Assembly (NCBI GenBank): GCA_038828875.1
Contig: JAWBMQ010000005.1
Location: 39,003-103,002 of the forward strand
Origin: JAWBMQ01 sp038828875
Lineage (GTDB): Archaea; Nanobdellota; Nanobdellia; Woesearchaeales; JAWBMQ01
DNA: 64,000 nt
Direction of reading: 5' to 3'
The notes beneath the pieces are model-generated. The model worked only from the letters and a program-made list of their open reading frames with translations. It ran no database searches and was not told where the DNA came from. A program made the position numbers and the translations under genes. Below are positions 9,490 through 18,631 of the stretch, in pieces (the first letter of the stretch is position 1; the number at the start of each line of letters is the position of its first letter).

Positions 9490-10278
9490 TTATTCAAGTT
9501 TTTTAGTAAATAATCCAACTGAAATTCCAATGAGAAGGAAAATAATACTACTTAGGTTGAATTTCATAAAGCTAATTGGCAAATACAATCCTCCGAAGAT
9601 TAAACCAATTATAAAGCTCAAAGTTTCTTTGTGATAATTTTTCAGCAAAACCTTTATTATTTTAATCATGACAACTAGTCCAAGTGCTATTCCAATTATA
9701 AAATATAGAAATCTTAATGAGAGTTCATTAATTAATGAAATTACGGTTTCATATTGATTTAGCATAACTAAAACATAACTTCCAGAAATGCCGGGCAAAA
9801 GCATTGCACACATAGCTAAAAATCCTGAGATAAATAGAATAAAATTAGAATGATTGTTTATGTTTAGACTTATAATTCCTGTTAAAACTCCAGCTAATAA
9901 GCCTAAAAGCATAAAATAATAGTTTTTAATTCCTTTGAAAATTTTTTTATTTTTGTTTATAATTAATAAGCCGCTTATTGCAATGAGTCCAACAATAAGT
10001 GCATAAATTTCACTTTTATAATTATTTAACATGATTTTCATCAGTTTAGAAAATAGGAAGATTCCAACTAAAACACCAGTATAAAGATTAGCAAGGAATA
10101 ATAATTCTTTAGAAAACATCCTTTTTTTAAACAGATTTTTTACAACATAATCCCAAGAGTGAATAAATTTTTCATAAAAATTTAGCAAAACAGCAACAGT
10201 AGCTCCGGAAATACCAGGAAGAACATCAGCAAAACCCATGATGATTCCATTTAAAAAAAGTTTGAAATCAAATTTCAT
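9490..10278 (-). CDS. DUF368 membrane protein, polyprenyl-phosphate translocase candidate
   Basis: A 262-residue membrane protein with about eight hydrophobic segments and the twofold DUF368 hallmark. The first copy is 'ADVLPGISGATVAVLLN' near residue 18 and the second is 'AMLLPGISGSYVLVMLN' near 155, each in a re-entrant-like helical hairpin. Bacterial DUF368 proteins have been shown to recycle undecaprenyl phosphate across the membrane. In this archaeon the substrate would be the archaeal dolichyl/polyprenyl phosphate carrier used for surface glycans; that is inference. It starts divergently from ABCE1 with about 51 bp between start codons. Confidence 0.85.
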   Translation of the reverse strand: MKFDFKLFLNGIIMGFADVLPGISGATVAVLLNFYEKFIHSWDYVVKNLFKKRMFSKELLFLANLYTGVLVGIFLFSKLMKIMLNNYKSEIYALIVGLIAISGLLIINKNKKIFKGIKNYYFMLLGLLAGVLTGIISLNINNHSNFILFISGFLAMCAMLLPGISGSYVLVMLNQYETVISLINELSLRFLYFIIGIALGLVVMIKIIKVLLKNYHKETLSFIIGLIFGGLYLPISFMKFNLSSIIFLLIGISVGLFTKKLE

Positions 10279-10329
10279 AAGAGTAGAAATAGCATTAAAT
10301 TTTTAAGTATTTCTTTTTTTACAAAAAGC

Positions 10330-12078
10330 ATGAGAATTGCAGTAGTACACAAAGAAAAATGTAAATTATGGCATGGATGTAATTTTTTATGTCAGCAATA
10401 TTGTCCAGTAGCAAGAAATGGAGCAGAAATTATAAAAGAAGAAAACGGAAAACCAATAATTAATGAAGAATTGTGCATAGGTTGTGGTATTTGTGTAAAT
10501 CGTTGCCCTTATGAAGCTTTGAGTATAATCAATTTGCCTGAAGCTTTGAAAATTACACCTGTTCATAGATATGGTAATAATGGTTTCGAATTGTTTAATC
10601 TTCCAGCTCCTCGATTTGGTGCTATAGTTGGTATTTTAGGAGTTAATGGAATTGGTAAATCAACGATTTTCAAAATTTTGAGTAAAACATTACAGCCTAA
10701 CTTTGCAAACTTCGATGTTAAATTTCAAAATTCTTTTGAAAAATTATCAGAACTTTTCAAAGGAAGAGAAGAGCAAACAATTTTTCTAAAACTAAAAGAA
10801 ATAAATTCTATAGCATACAAAATTCAAGATATTGATCTTTTAGTCAAACATTATGGAGAAAAATCAGTAGAAGAACTTTTAAAATCTGCAGATCAAAGGA
10901 ATCGTTTTTCAGAAATCGTTGAAAGATTAAACTTAAGTAAAATCTTATCTAGAAAAGTTAATCAATTAAGTGGTGGTGAGTTGCAAAAGATGTTAATTGC
11001 AGCTACTGCATTAAGAGATGCAAAGCTTTATCTTTATGATGAACCTAGTTCTTATTTGGACATCAAAGAGAGGCTTTTAGTTGCTAAATTTTTGAGAGAA
11101 GAATTAAGAGAAGATATTGGAATCATTGTAGTAGAGCATGATCTAATTATGTTAGATTATTTAGCAGATTACATTTACATTTTATACGGAAAAGCAAAAG
11201 AATATGGTATTGTTTCAAAGATAAAAACTTCTAAAGTAGGTATAAATGAATTTCTTGATGGTTATTTGAAAGAAGAGAATATGAGGTTTAGAGAATATCC
11301 TTTGAAATTTATAGATAAAACAGAACACACGAAGGTAGAAAGAAAAAAATTGATTAGTTGGTCAAACTTAAAAATTTCTCAAGGAGACTTTAATTTAGAA
11401 ATGCAACCTGGTGAACTTTATGATTCAGAAGTAATTGGAATTTTAGGAGAAAATGGAATTGGGAAAACAACCTTCGTTAAAGCTTTAGCAGGATTAGTTA
11501 AGTATGAAGGGAGTATTGATAATAAGTTGAAAATTTCTTATAAGCCACAATATTTAGAAATAAAAGAAAATATTCCTGTTGCAATGTTCTTAAAAGATGC
11601 AATTACCAATTATTCAAAAGAGTTAATTAGACCATTAAATGTAGAACCATTATTGCAAAAGAATTTAAACGAATTAAGTGGAGGAGAGTTACAGAAAGTA
11701 TTTATCGTTAAAGCTTTAAGTGAAAATGCAGATGTTTATTTACTTGATGAACCAACAGCATATCTTGATGTAGAAGAAAGAATACGCATTGCAAAATTGC
11801 TAATAGATTTCTTATTTGTAAACGGAAAGAGTGCTATAGTTATTGATCACGATATTATGTTTATAAATTATATTAGCAATAGAATAATTGTTTTCAAAGG
11901 AGAAAAATCAAAACAAGGATATGGAAGTAGTGTAATGAATGTTGAAGATGGGATTAATGATTTTCTTTCTTTCTTAAACATAACAGTAAGAAAAGATCCA
12001 GAATCCAAAAGACCTAGAATAAATAAGGAAGGAAGTAGATTAGATAAATTACAAAAGGAAAAAGGTAAATTTTTCTAA
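10330..12078 (+). CDS. abce1: ABCE1/Rli1 ribosome-recycling ATPase
   Basis: Splits ribosomes after termination together with aRF1/Pelota-type factors. An N-terminal double 4Fe-4S domain (cysteines within residues 12-62, including CIGCGICVNRCPYEAL) is followed by two ABC ATPase domains. Walker A is GVNGIGKST in the first and GENGIGKTT in the second, each with a signature LSGGELQK and Walker B followed by DEPSSYLD or DEPTAYLD. Length 582 is typical. A TATA-like TTTTTAAG about 27 bp upstream suggests a leaderless message. Its termination partner aRF1 is encoded at 43168. All key residues are present. Confidence 0.97.
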   Translation: MRIAVVHKEKCKLWHGCNFLCQQYCPVARNGAEIIKEENGKPIINEELCIGCGICVNRCPYEALSIINLPEALKITPVHRYGNNGFELFNLPAPRFGAIVGILGVNGIGKSTIFKILSKTLQPNFANFDVKFQNSFEKLSELFKGREEQTIFLKLKEINSIAYKIQDIDLLVKHYGEKSVEELLKSADQRNRFSEIVERLNLSKILSRKVNQLSGGELQKMLIAATALRDAKLYLYDEPSSYLDIKERLLVAKFLREELREDIGIIVVEHDLIMLDYLADYIYILYGKAKEYGIVSKIKTSKVGINEFLDGYLKEENMRFREYPLKFIDKTEHTKVERKKLISWSNLKISQGDFNLEMQPGELYDSEVIGILGENGIGKTTFVKALAGLVKYEGSIDNKLKISYKPQYLEIKENIPVAMFLKDAITNYSKELIRPLNVEPLLQKNLNELSGGELQKVFIVKALSENADVYLLDEPTAYLDVEERIRIAKLLIDFLFVNGKSAIVIDHDIMFINYISNRIIVFKGEKSKQGYGSSVMNVEDGINDFLSFLNITVRKDPESKRPRINKEGSRLDKLQKEKGKFF

Positions 12079-12100
12079 TTATTTTAAAGGATGTTAAACT

Positions 12101-12193
12101 ATGTCTTTTAGCAGAATTTTAAATTCAGTATACAATAAAATAACAATAGCATTAATAGAAGGAAAAGCGATTAGAATAGAAAAAATTAATTAA
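12101..12193 (+). CDS. Possible 30-residue peptide downstream of ABCE1
   Basis: ATG at 12101 opens 30 codons ending TAA at 12191-12193, overlapping the 3' end of the convergent P-ATPase gene by 4 bp. The peptide (MSFSRILNSVYNKITIALIE then GKAIRIEKIN) is amphipathic and basic, with a protein-like composition. An AAGG at 12086-12090 is the only SD-like sequence, at a long spacing. It may be a real small gene in the ABCE1 transcript or a chance frame. Confidence 0.3.
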   Translation: MSFSRILNSVYNKITIALIEGKAIRIEKIN

Positions 12194-14709
12194 ATGTATT
12201 CTTCTTTAATGAAATGTTTTTTTATCAGATCTTGAATGACAATAGATAAGATCAAAATAATAAACAATAGAAGGAAAAGTATTTTTGGAAAATCTGGTAG
12301 AAGAAATAACGTTAAATACAGAAACATAATAAAAGAAAGTGCAAGAATAGCATTTAATGTCAATTCTTTGTAATTTAAAGCGTTCTTTAAAAATGGTTCT
12401 TTAATATTTGAAAAGCTAATTACTCTTAAAACTCCAAGAAAACTCAAAACCAAAAAAGTATATGTTTGAGCTATTTCTAAAGAATAATTTAATCCTATTA
12501 AGAATGCTGCAAAAGATAATAGTGCAATCGAAATTCCAAAAGAAAATATTAAGAAAGGCAATGGTTTATCTAACAATTTTTTAGATGGTTTTTTTGTTAT
12601 GTTTTTAGAATCAGGAGCAAGTTGAGTAAGTGAAATTCCAATAATATCATCTAGAATTAAATTAATGAATAAAAGATGTAATGCATTTAAAGGTGTTGGT
12701 AAAAGAAAGATTGCAGATAATATCAATAAAAATATTTCAGCAAAATTTATAGAAAATTGGAATCCTACGTATTTTCTAAGGTTAAAAAATACAAATCTTC
12801 CTTCTTTGATTGCTTCATATAAAGTAGCAAAATTATCATCTTTAAGAACTACATCGCTAGATTGTATTGCAACTTGAGTTCCAGAGCCAACTGCAATGCC
12901 TACATCTGCTTTTTTCAAAGCTGCTGCATCATTAATTCCATCTCCAGTCATTGCAACTATTTCTCCGTTGTTTTTTAAAGCTTGAACTATTTTGTATTTA
13001 TCTTCAGGTTTAACTCTTGCACAAAGGGTAACATTTTTTATTCTTTCTTGTAGTTCTTCTAAACTCATTTTAGAGATTTCATCACCAGTAAGGCAATCTT
13101 TAATCTTTAAACCTGCATCTTTTGCTATTTTTTTAGCAGTGTTGAGATGATCACCAGTAATTAAGATGATGTTTATTCCAGCATCATAGCATTCTTTTAT
13201 AGCTACTTTTACCTCTTCCCTAATTTCATCTTCAAATCCAACCAATCCTATGAATATGGTTTTTCCTTCCTCAATTTTTGCAAAGCCAATTGTATGATAT
13301 CCGTTTTCTGTATACATATCAATAACTTTCTGAATTTCGTTTCTTATTTTAGGAGTAATTCTTTCTAACTTTCTTGTATTATTGCTAATATCTCTGTAAT
13401 ATTCGCACAAATTTAATACATTCTCAGGAGCTCCTTTGATAAAAGATTCTTTTTTATCATTATACTCAACAATATTCATAGAATATTTTTTCTTAGGATC
13501 AAAAGGAATTTGTCTTATTACTTTGTATTTCTCATAAAAGTTTATCTTTTTTAAGAATTTAAGCAAAGCAACATCAATGCTATTACCTAAAAATTCATCT
13601 TTATTATCTTTTTTTATGATTTCAGCATTTTGAGAGAACAACATGCATCTCAAAAATTCAGGATCTTTTTTGAGATCATAATATGGTGATTTTTTTGGAA
13701 CATAAAATTCTTTTAAGGTTAATTGATTTTTAGTAATTGTTCCGGTTTTATCTGTGCAAATTGTTGTTAAAGATCCAAGACTGTCAATTACTGAAAATTT
13801 TCTAATGATTGCATTTTTTTTAGCCATTCTTTTTGCAGCTAACGCAAAAGAAATTGTAACCACTATTGGCAAACCTTCTGGAATTGCAGCTACCGCTAAA
13901 GCTATTGCAAAAATTGTTGCATGAGCAATATTATCTAAATTGAAACCACCTTGATATAGTTTGAAAACATATAGAAAAATTATTATGGTTAATATCCAAA
14001 TAGATGCTTTTTTTGATAAGTTTTCAAAGTGTTGATGAAAGACAGATCTATCTTTTTCTTCTTTAAGATGTTTTGCAATTTTTCCAAATTCGGTATTCTT
14101 TCCTGTTTTCACAACAACAGCTAAACCATTTCCCACGGTAATTTGAGTTCCAGCATATAAGAAAGAATCATTTTTGTTGTTAAAATCATAATTGTTATTA
14201 AATAACATATGTTGTACTTGTTCGTATTCTACATCAATTTCTTTCTTATAAACATCAACACTTTCACCAGTGATTGCAGATTCATTTACATAAAGTTCAT
14301 CGCTTCTTAAAAGAATACAATCAGCAGGAACAATGTCGCCTTGTTTAAGTTCAATTACATCTCCAGGAACCAATTCCATAATGTTAATTTTCTTTTTTAC
14401 TCCATCTCTGAAGACAATGATTTCTGGAGTGATTACTTTTTCTAATTCTTTCATTGCTTTTTCGCTGCTATATTCTTGCAAAAATCCAAAAAAAGCAAGC
14501 ATAATAATGATTATTAAAATAATTATGCCACTCATTGTTTCATGTATTAAGAAAGATAAAAATGCAGCTAAGAACAAAATCAATAAAGTTATATCTTTGA
14601 ACTGTTCAAAAAATATTTTTAAAGCATTTATATCTTTTTGAAGTCCAAAATCATTATATCCATATTTCTTTAAAAGTTCTTTTGCAACTTCTTCTTGCAG
14701 TCCAATCAT
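12190..14709 (-). CDS. P2-type cation-transporting ATPase (calcium-pump-like)
   Basis: 839 residues with the complete P-type layout: two N-terminal membrane spans, actuator motif TGES, phosphorylation motif D320-K-T-G-T, nucleotide-binding KGAPE, hinge MTGDGINDAAALKKAD, and C-terminal spans. TM4 has PEGLP. Relative to SERCA calcium ligands, I see the equivalents of E309 (PEGLP), N768 and E771 (SINFAEIF), and N796 and D800 (INLILDD), but T799 is replaced by leucine. Export of Ca2+ (or Mn2+) is therefore likely but not proven. A TATA-like TTTTATAAAAAT lies about 27 bp upstream of ATG 14709. The gene is single and divergent from the primase operon. Confidence 0.9.
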   Translation of the reverse strand: MIGLQEEVAKELLKKYGYNDFGLQKDINALKIFFEQFKDITLLILFLAAFLSFLIHETMSGIIILIIIIMLAFFGFLQEYSSEKAMKELEKVITPEIIVFRDGVKKKINIMELVPGDVIELKQGDIVPADCILLRSDELYVNESAITGESVDVYKKEIDVEYEQVQHMLFNNNYDFNNKNDSFLYAGTQITVGNGLAVVVKTGKNTEFGKIAKHLKEEKDRSVFHQHFENLSKKASIWILTIIIFLYVFKLYQGGFNLDNIAHATIFAIALAVAAIPEGLPIVVTISFALAAKRMAKKNAIIRKFSVIDSLGSLTTICTDKTGTITKNQLTLKEFYVPKKSPYYDLKKDPEFLRCMLFSQNAEIIKKDNKDEFLGNSIDVALLKFLKKINFYEKYKVIRQIPFDPKKKYSMNIVEYNDKKESFIKGAPENVLNLCEYYRDISNNTRKLERITPKIRNEIQKVIDMYTENGYHTIGFAKIEEGKTIFIGLVGFEDEIREEVKVAIKECYDAGINIILITGDHLNTAKKIAKDAGLKIKDCLTGDEISKMSLEELQERIKNVTLCARVKPEDKYKIVQALKNNGEIVAMTGDGINDAAALKKADVGIAVGSGTQVAIQSSDVVLKDDNFATLYEAIKEGRFVFFNLRKYVGFQFSINFAEIFLLILSAIFLLPTPLNALHLLFINLILDDIIGISLTQLAPDSKNITKKPSKKLLDKPLPFLIFSFGISIALLSFAAFLIGLNYSLEIAQTYTFLVLSFLGVLRVISFSNIKEPFLKNALNYKELTLNAILALSFIMFLYLTLFLLPDFPKILFLLLFIILILSIVIQDLIKKHFIKEEYI

Positions 14710-14817
14710 ACGATAAACAAATTATACTATCTTATTTTTATAAAATATTTTTATCACTTTAATGTAACATAAAATTTATAGAAATAATTTTAAAGTTCGA
14801 AAGTTTTTATATCTTTA

Positions 14818-15861
14818 ATGAAGTTTAAATTTTATTCAGTGTTTATTTTGTTTTTCAGTATTTTTGTTTTTCTTATAAGTACTTATGCAAATCCAATTAT
14901 CGTTCATTTTGATGAATTAAAAAGTGCGTTTAGAGGAGTTTCTTTTTATGAAAATTTAATAAATATCAGTTGTGAAACTTTTCCTGATTTATCAGAGAAG
15001 GAATGTAACCTTAACAAAATTTATGTTTTTTACGTTAAGGATAAAGAACTTTTAGTTGAACAACTAGACTACATAAAACTCTATAGAAATGGTAATCGAG
15101 AATTTGATTATTCAAACTATTTTACATATTCTTTTCAATTTGTTGCAATTAATAGAGAAATAATATATTACAACGAAAGCTCTTATATTTTTATTTATTA
15201 TGGAAATGAAACACCAATAATCATAAATTCTGAAATTATAAATGAATCGTTTCTTATAAAAAAATTAGAACCAGGGGATAAAGTTGAACTTGTTGAGAAA
15301 AATTTAACCTTTTTTAGAGAAAAACCAAAGGAAGAACCAATTCAAATAAAACCTACAGTTAGTATAGCATATAAAAATTTAGATGACGTTATGGGATATG
15401 GAGTTAATGTTTATTTAAATGTAACAAATAATAACATTCCTAATACTTATTCAGTAATCTTAAGATGTTTTTCTCAAAATATTGAGTGTAATGAGATAAA
15501 GGATACCTTTCAATTAGGTATTTTTCAAACAAAAAATAAAAATTATTTGATAGTTCCTAAAATTGTTGAAAAGAACATAACTTATTCTCCTAAAACTCTA
15601 TCTGACAAGATCTTGTTTTTCTTACTTAAAGATTCGATAAAAAATTACAAAAATTATGAAAATGTAAAAATTGAAGTGATCATAGAAGCAGAAAATTTTT
15701 CAGAGAGAAAAGTTATAGAAACAGATTATCTCTTAGCATATTATCGACCAATTATCTATTACAATTACTTAGTTTTGTTTTTGTTTATTTTGTTTATCTT
15801 ATTAATTATTGACTCATTTATTAGATACAGAAAATATCAAAAAGGAACTGAAAATGAATGA
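14818..15861 (+). CDS. Secreted-domain membrane protein, first gene of primase operon
   Basis: 347 residues. An N-terminal signal/anchor (about 4-24) is followed by a large extracellular part with beta-rich character and many N-glycosylation-type sequons (N-x-S/T), then a C-terminal membrane span (about 310-332) and a short basic tail. This type I topology is common for archaeal surface proteins. I recognise no domain. Its stop overlaps the primase start by 8 nt, so the two are translationally coupled although no functional link is obvious. The start is the ATG after a TATA-like AAATTTATAG some 40 bp upstream. Confidence 0.72.
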   Translation: MKFKFYSVFILFFSIFVFLISTYANPIIVHFDELKSAFRGVSFYENLINISCETFPDLSEKECNLNKIYVFYVKDKELLVEQLDYIKLYRNGNREFDYSNYFTYSFQFVAINREIIYYNESSYIFIYYGNETPIIINSEIINESFLIKKLEPGDKVELVEKNLTFFREKPKEEPIQIKPTVSIAYKNLDDVMGYGVNVYLNVTNNNIPNTYSVILRCFSQNIECNEIKDTFQLGIFQTKNKNYLIVPKIVEKNITYSPKTLSDKILFFLLKDSIKNYKNYENVKIEVIIEAENFSERKVIETDYLLAYYRPIIYYNYLVLFLFILFILLIIDSFIRYRKYQKGTENE

Positions 15862-17197
15862 TATAAAAATATTAAGCAATGCTTTAAAGTATTATGCTAG
15901 AAAAGATGTTCAAGAAGCAATAGTTAGAGAAGCAGAGCATAGAGAAGTAGGATTAATGTTGATTACAGGACAATATTTAAATCGTCCAGAAATTTTGACA
16001 AATTCTTTAGAAGTTTTTGAATATGCAAAAAAGAAGGTTGTTTCATTTCATTTTTCTGAAGAATTGTGGGAAGATCCTTTAAAGATAGGTAAACAAGAAG
16101 CGGATTCTCTTAGAATTGGGTGGGATTTTATTATTGATGTAGATTCTGTGAACTTTGAAATTTCAAAGATAGCTGCAGAACAATATATGAAATTGTTAGA
16201 TAATTATGAACTAAACTTTGGTTTAAAGTTTTCAGGCAACAAAGGTTTTCATATTGCAATTCCTTTTGAAGCGTTGCCTTCTGAAATACATAGTACTAAA
16301 ATAAATCAATTATTCCCTGAAGCAGCAAGAAAAGTAGCAACATATATTGATACAATAACAAGAAAAAAGATTTCAAATAAAATAGTGGAAAAGTTTTCTA
16401 TAGATGAGTTGATCAAAGAAACCAATAAAAAATATGATGAATTGGTGAAAAATGGGGAATTGAATTTACCATCAATTGTTTCTTTAGACACACAATTAGT
16501 TTCAAGTAGACATTTATTTCGAGCACCTTACAGTTTGAATGAAAAATCAGGATTAGTGAGCTTGCCATTAAAAAAATCCAATTTTTTAAAATTTCAAAGA
16601 GAAGATGCAAATCCAGAATTAGTTGAAACTGAATTATATTTTATTGACAGAAAAAATGTTTTTAAAAATTCTGCTAAAGCTTTGTTTATGAATGCATACG
16701 ATTATTTTGCAAATGAAATTGAATTAGAAAAACAAGAGATAAAGAGAATAAAAAAGCAAGAAATAGAAATAAATCCACAACAAAGTGCAAAAATGAAAGA
16801 GAAAATATTTTCATCAGAGCCTCCTTGTATAAGGATTATTAAAAATGGATTATCAGATGGAAAAAAGAGAGCACTTTTCATATATTTAAATTATCTTCAT
16901 TCTTTAAATTTCGAAACATCTGAAATAGAAAAAATAATATATGAATGGAACAAAAAGAATAATCCACCTTTGAAAGAAACTTATATCAAAGGACAATTAA
17001 GATATTTTTTGAGTAGAGAACCAGTACTTCCTCCAAATTGTGATAAAGAAGGATTTTACAAGGACATAGGAATTTGTAAGCCTGATAAACTTTGTGAAAA
17101 AATTAAAAATCCTTTGAATTACACAATAAATTTAATTAGAAGAAAAATTGATCTTGAAGAAAATAAATCAAAAAGAGGTAAGAAAGATGTTAATTGA
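15854..17197 (+). CDS. priS: Single-chain DNA primase: PriS catalytic part fused to PriL Fe-S domain
   Basis: Makes RNA/DNA primers for replication. Residues 1 to about 290 are PriS-like: GWDFIIDVDS carries the metal-binding aspartates and 'FSGNKGFHIAIP' the nucleotide-binding SGxxGxH. From about residue 315 the sequence turns into the PriL C-terminal iron-sulfur domain: P-P-C325 then 'ng...GKKRALF', and C396, C408, C414, the four expected cluster ligands. Length 447 exceeds stand-alone PriS (about 340), and no separate priL is in the window. Such fused, shortened primases are known from Nanoarchaeum and relatives. The start at 15854 lies inside the upstream gene end; an in-frame ATG 15 codons earlier is rejected because it adds no family sequence. 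Confidence 0.9.
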   Translation: MNDIKILSNALKYYARKDVQEAIVREAEHREVGLMLITGQYLNRPEILTNSLEVFEYAKKKVVSFHFSEELWEDPLKIGKQEADSLRIGWDFIIDVDSVNFEISKIAAEQYMKLLDNYELNFGLKFSGNKGFHIAIPFEALPSEIHSTKINQLFPEAARKVATYIDTITRKKISNKIVEKFSIDELIKETNKKYDELVKNGELNLPSIVSLDTQLVSSRHLFRAPYSLNEKSGLVSLPLKKSNFLKFQREDANPELVETELYFIDRKNVFKNSAKALFMNAYDYFANEIELEKQEIKRIKKQEIEINPQQSAKMKEKIFSSEPPCIRIIKNGLSDGKKRALFIYLNYLHSLNFETSEIEKIIYEWNKKNNPPLKETYIKGQLRYFLSREPVLPPNCDKEGFYKDIGICKPDKLCEKIKNPLNYTINLIRRKIDLEENKSKRGKKDVN

Positions 17198-17909
17198 TGT
17201 TCATTTTCATCCAGATTTTTATAAGGAAAGTGAACTAAAAAATTTAAAGTTTGAGAATGTTGTAGCTATTGCTAATTCAATAAATGCAAAAACTCATGAA
17301 ATTATTATTTCTTTTTCAAAACAGCATAAAAATTGTTTTTTTGCATTAGGTGTTTATCCTGAATTTGCAACTTCTGAAGAATTGCTCATTTTAGACGAGT
17401 ATTTAAGAAAAAATAACGATGTTATTGCAATAGGAGAAGTAGGATTAGACAAAACTTATGAAAATTTTGAGAATCAGTTAATTATTTTCAAAGAGATAAT
17501 AAAACTTTCTAAAAGGTACGATTTACCTTTGATAGTTCATTCTAGAAAAGCAGAAAAAGAGACTACTGAACTTTTAATCGAAGAAAAACCAAAAGCTATT
17601 ATGCATTATTTTAACGGTAAATTTAAGCTAGCTTTAGATTTGCAGAAGAATGGATTTTTTTTAACCATTCCTTCCAATGTAATAATCAATCAGCACTTTC
17701 AAAATTTTGTTAATGAATTAGATTTAAACTTTTTATTGCCAGAAACAGATTCTCCTTTTTTGCATCCTTTGAAGCAGTGGCCAAATTATCCAGAAAATGT
17801 AAAATATGCATATGATTATGTTTCAAAAGTAAAGCAGATCTCTGAAAAAGAAGTTGAAAGTATATTCGTAAAAAACTTTGAAAAGTTTTTCAAAAGAAAA
17901 ATAATTTAA
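17187..17909 (+). CDS. tatD: TatD-family metal-dependent hydrolase (DNase-like)
   Basis: 240 residues of the amidohydrolase-type TIM barrel. Metal and catalytic residues are visible in DVHFHPDF (HxH), GEVGLDKTY (Glu), PLIVHSRKAE (His), MHYFNG (His) and ETDSPFLHP (Asp). TatD proteins are 3'-5' exonucleases/deoxyribonucleases linked to DNA repair or turnover. The start at 17187 follows GAGGT at a good distance and overlaps the primase stop by 11 nt, which supports coupled translation in the operon membrane protein - primase - TatD. Confidence 0.9.
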   Translation: MLIDVHFHPDFYKESELKNLKFENVVAIANSINAKTHEIIISFSKQHKNCFFALGVYPEFATSEELLILDEYLRKNNDVIAIGEVGLDKTYENFENQLIIFKEIIKLSKRYDLPLIVHSRKAEKETTELLIEEKPKAIMHYFNGKFKLALDLQKNGFFLTIPSNVIINQHFQNFVNELDLNFLLPETDSPFLHPLKQWPNYPENVKYAYDYVSKVKQISEKEVESIFVKNFEKFFKRKII

Positions 17910-17914
17910 AAGAA

Positions 17915-18613
17915 TTAAAAATTGTTTATTTTTCTATAGTTTAGTTTTCCATTTTCTATAAAAAATTCAAATTCTTCTAGAGGTTTTTCTACAGTGGATA
18001 TGAATCTTAAGTTTAATTTTTCACTATCGTCTTTATTCAAAAAATAGCTTCCTTCTAAAAAATTATTATATATAAAATGCTCAAGAATTTTATAAACTTC
18101 TGCAAAAGTTGCATAATCAAAACTTTTTCCTTCTTTTTGTCTTTTTCTAAATATTTCTTCCAAAGGAATTACTTTTATAAAATTTATATTGTTAGCATAT
18201 TTATTACTTTCAAAAATTTTACCTCTTTTAAAGTTGTTCAAAACATATTCAGCATTAACGTTTGTTGCTCTTCGATTTATTTCATAACAAATTCCATCTA
18301 ATATGCATTTCTCTAATTTCTTTTTTGATTTTGTTTTTTCGTTTTCTAAATTTTGTGCTGCTTCAGCAATAATGTAATCTATTAAATTTTTAGAAGTTTT
18401 AGATTTTGAATTATATGTTAGAAGATAATTATTGAAACCATCAAAATAAGGAAACAAATCCCATTGATATAAATATTGGCAATTTTCTGTTTTAGAATTT
18501 TCAGAATTTTTTAAATAGTCTAGATATACACTTAAATTTTTGTTTATTTTTTCCTTAATCTCTTTTTCAGAAAAATAATCAGAAAAAATAAAAACAAAAT
18601 TTGTGTCGTTCAT
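17915..18613 (-). CDS. Unknown cytoplasmic protein, second gene of a two-gene unit
   Basis: 232 residues, no signal peptide and no membrane span. It is rich in Asn, Lys, Glu, Phe and Tyr. A central segment 'KCILDGICYEINRRATNVNAEYVL' and a C-terminal helical region with 'FAEVYKILEHFIYNNFLEG' look structured. No known motif is recognised. The start is certain: AGGTGA lies 4 nt before ATG 18613. It follows the 18632-19495 gene by 18 bp on the same strand, so the pair is probably one transcript governed by the palindrome-flanked promoter near 19510-19540. Confidence 0.65.
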   Translation of the reverse strand: MNDTNFVFIFSDYFSEKEIKEKINKNLSVYLDYLKNSENSKTENCQYLYQWDLFPYFDGFNNYLLTYNSKSKTSKNLIDYIIAEAAQNLENEKTKSKKKLEKCILDGICYEINRRATNVNAEYVLNNFKRGKIFESNKYANNINFIKVIPLEEIFRKRQKEGKSFDYATFAEVYKILEHFIYNNFLEGSYFLNKDDSEKLNLRFISTVEKPLEEFEFFIENGKLNYRKINNF

Positions 18614-18631
18614 AAATTCACCTTAGTTGCT

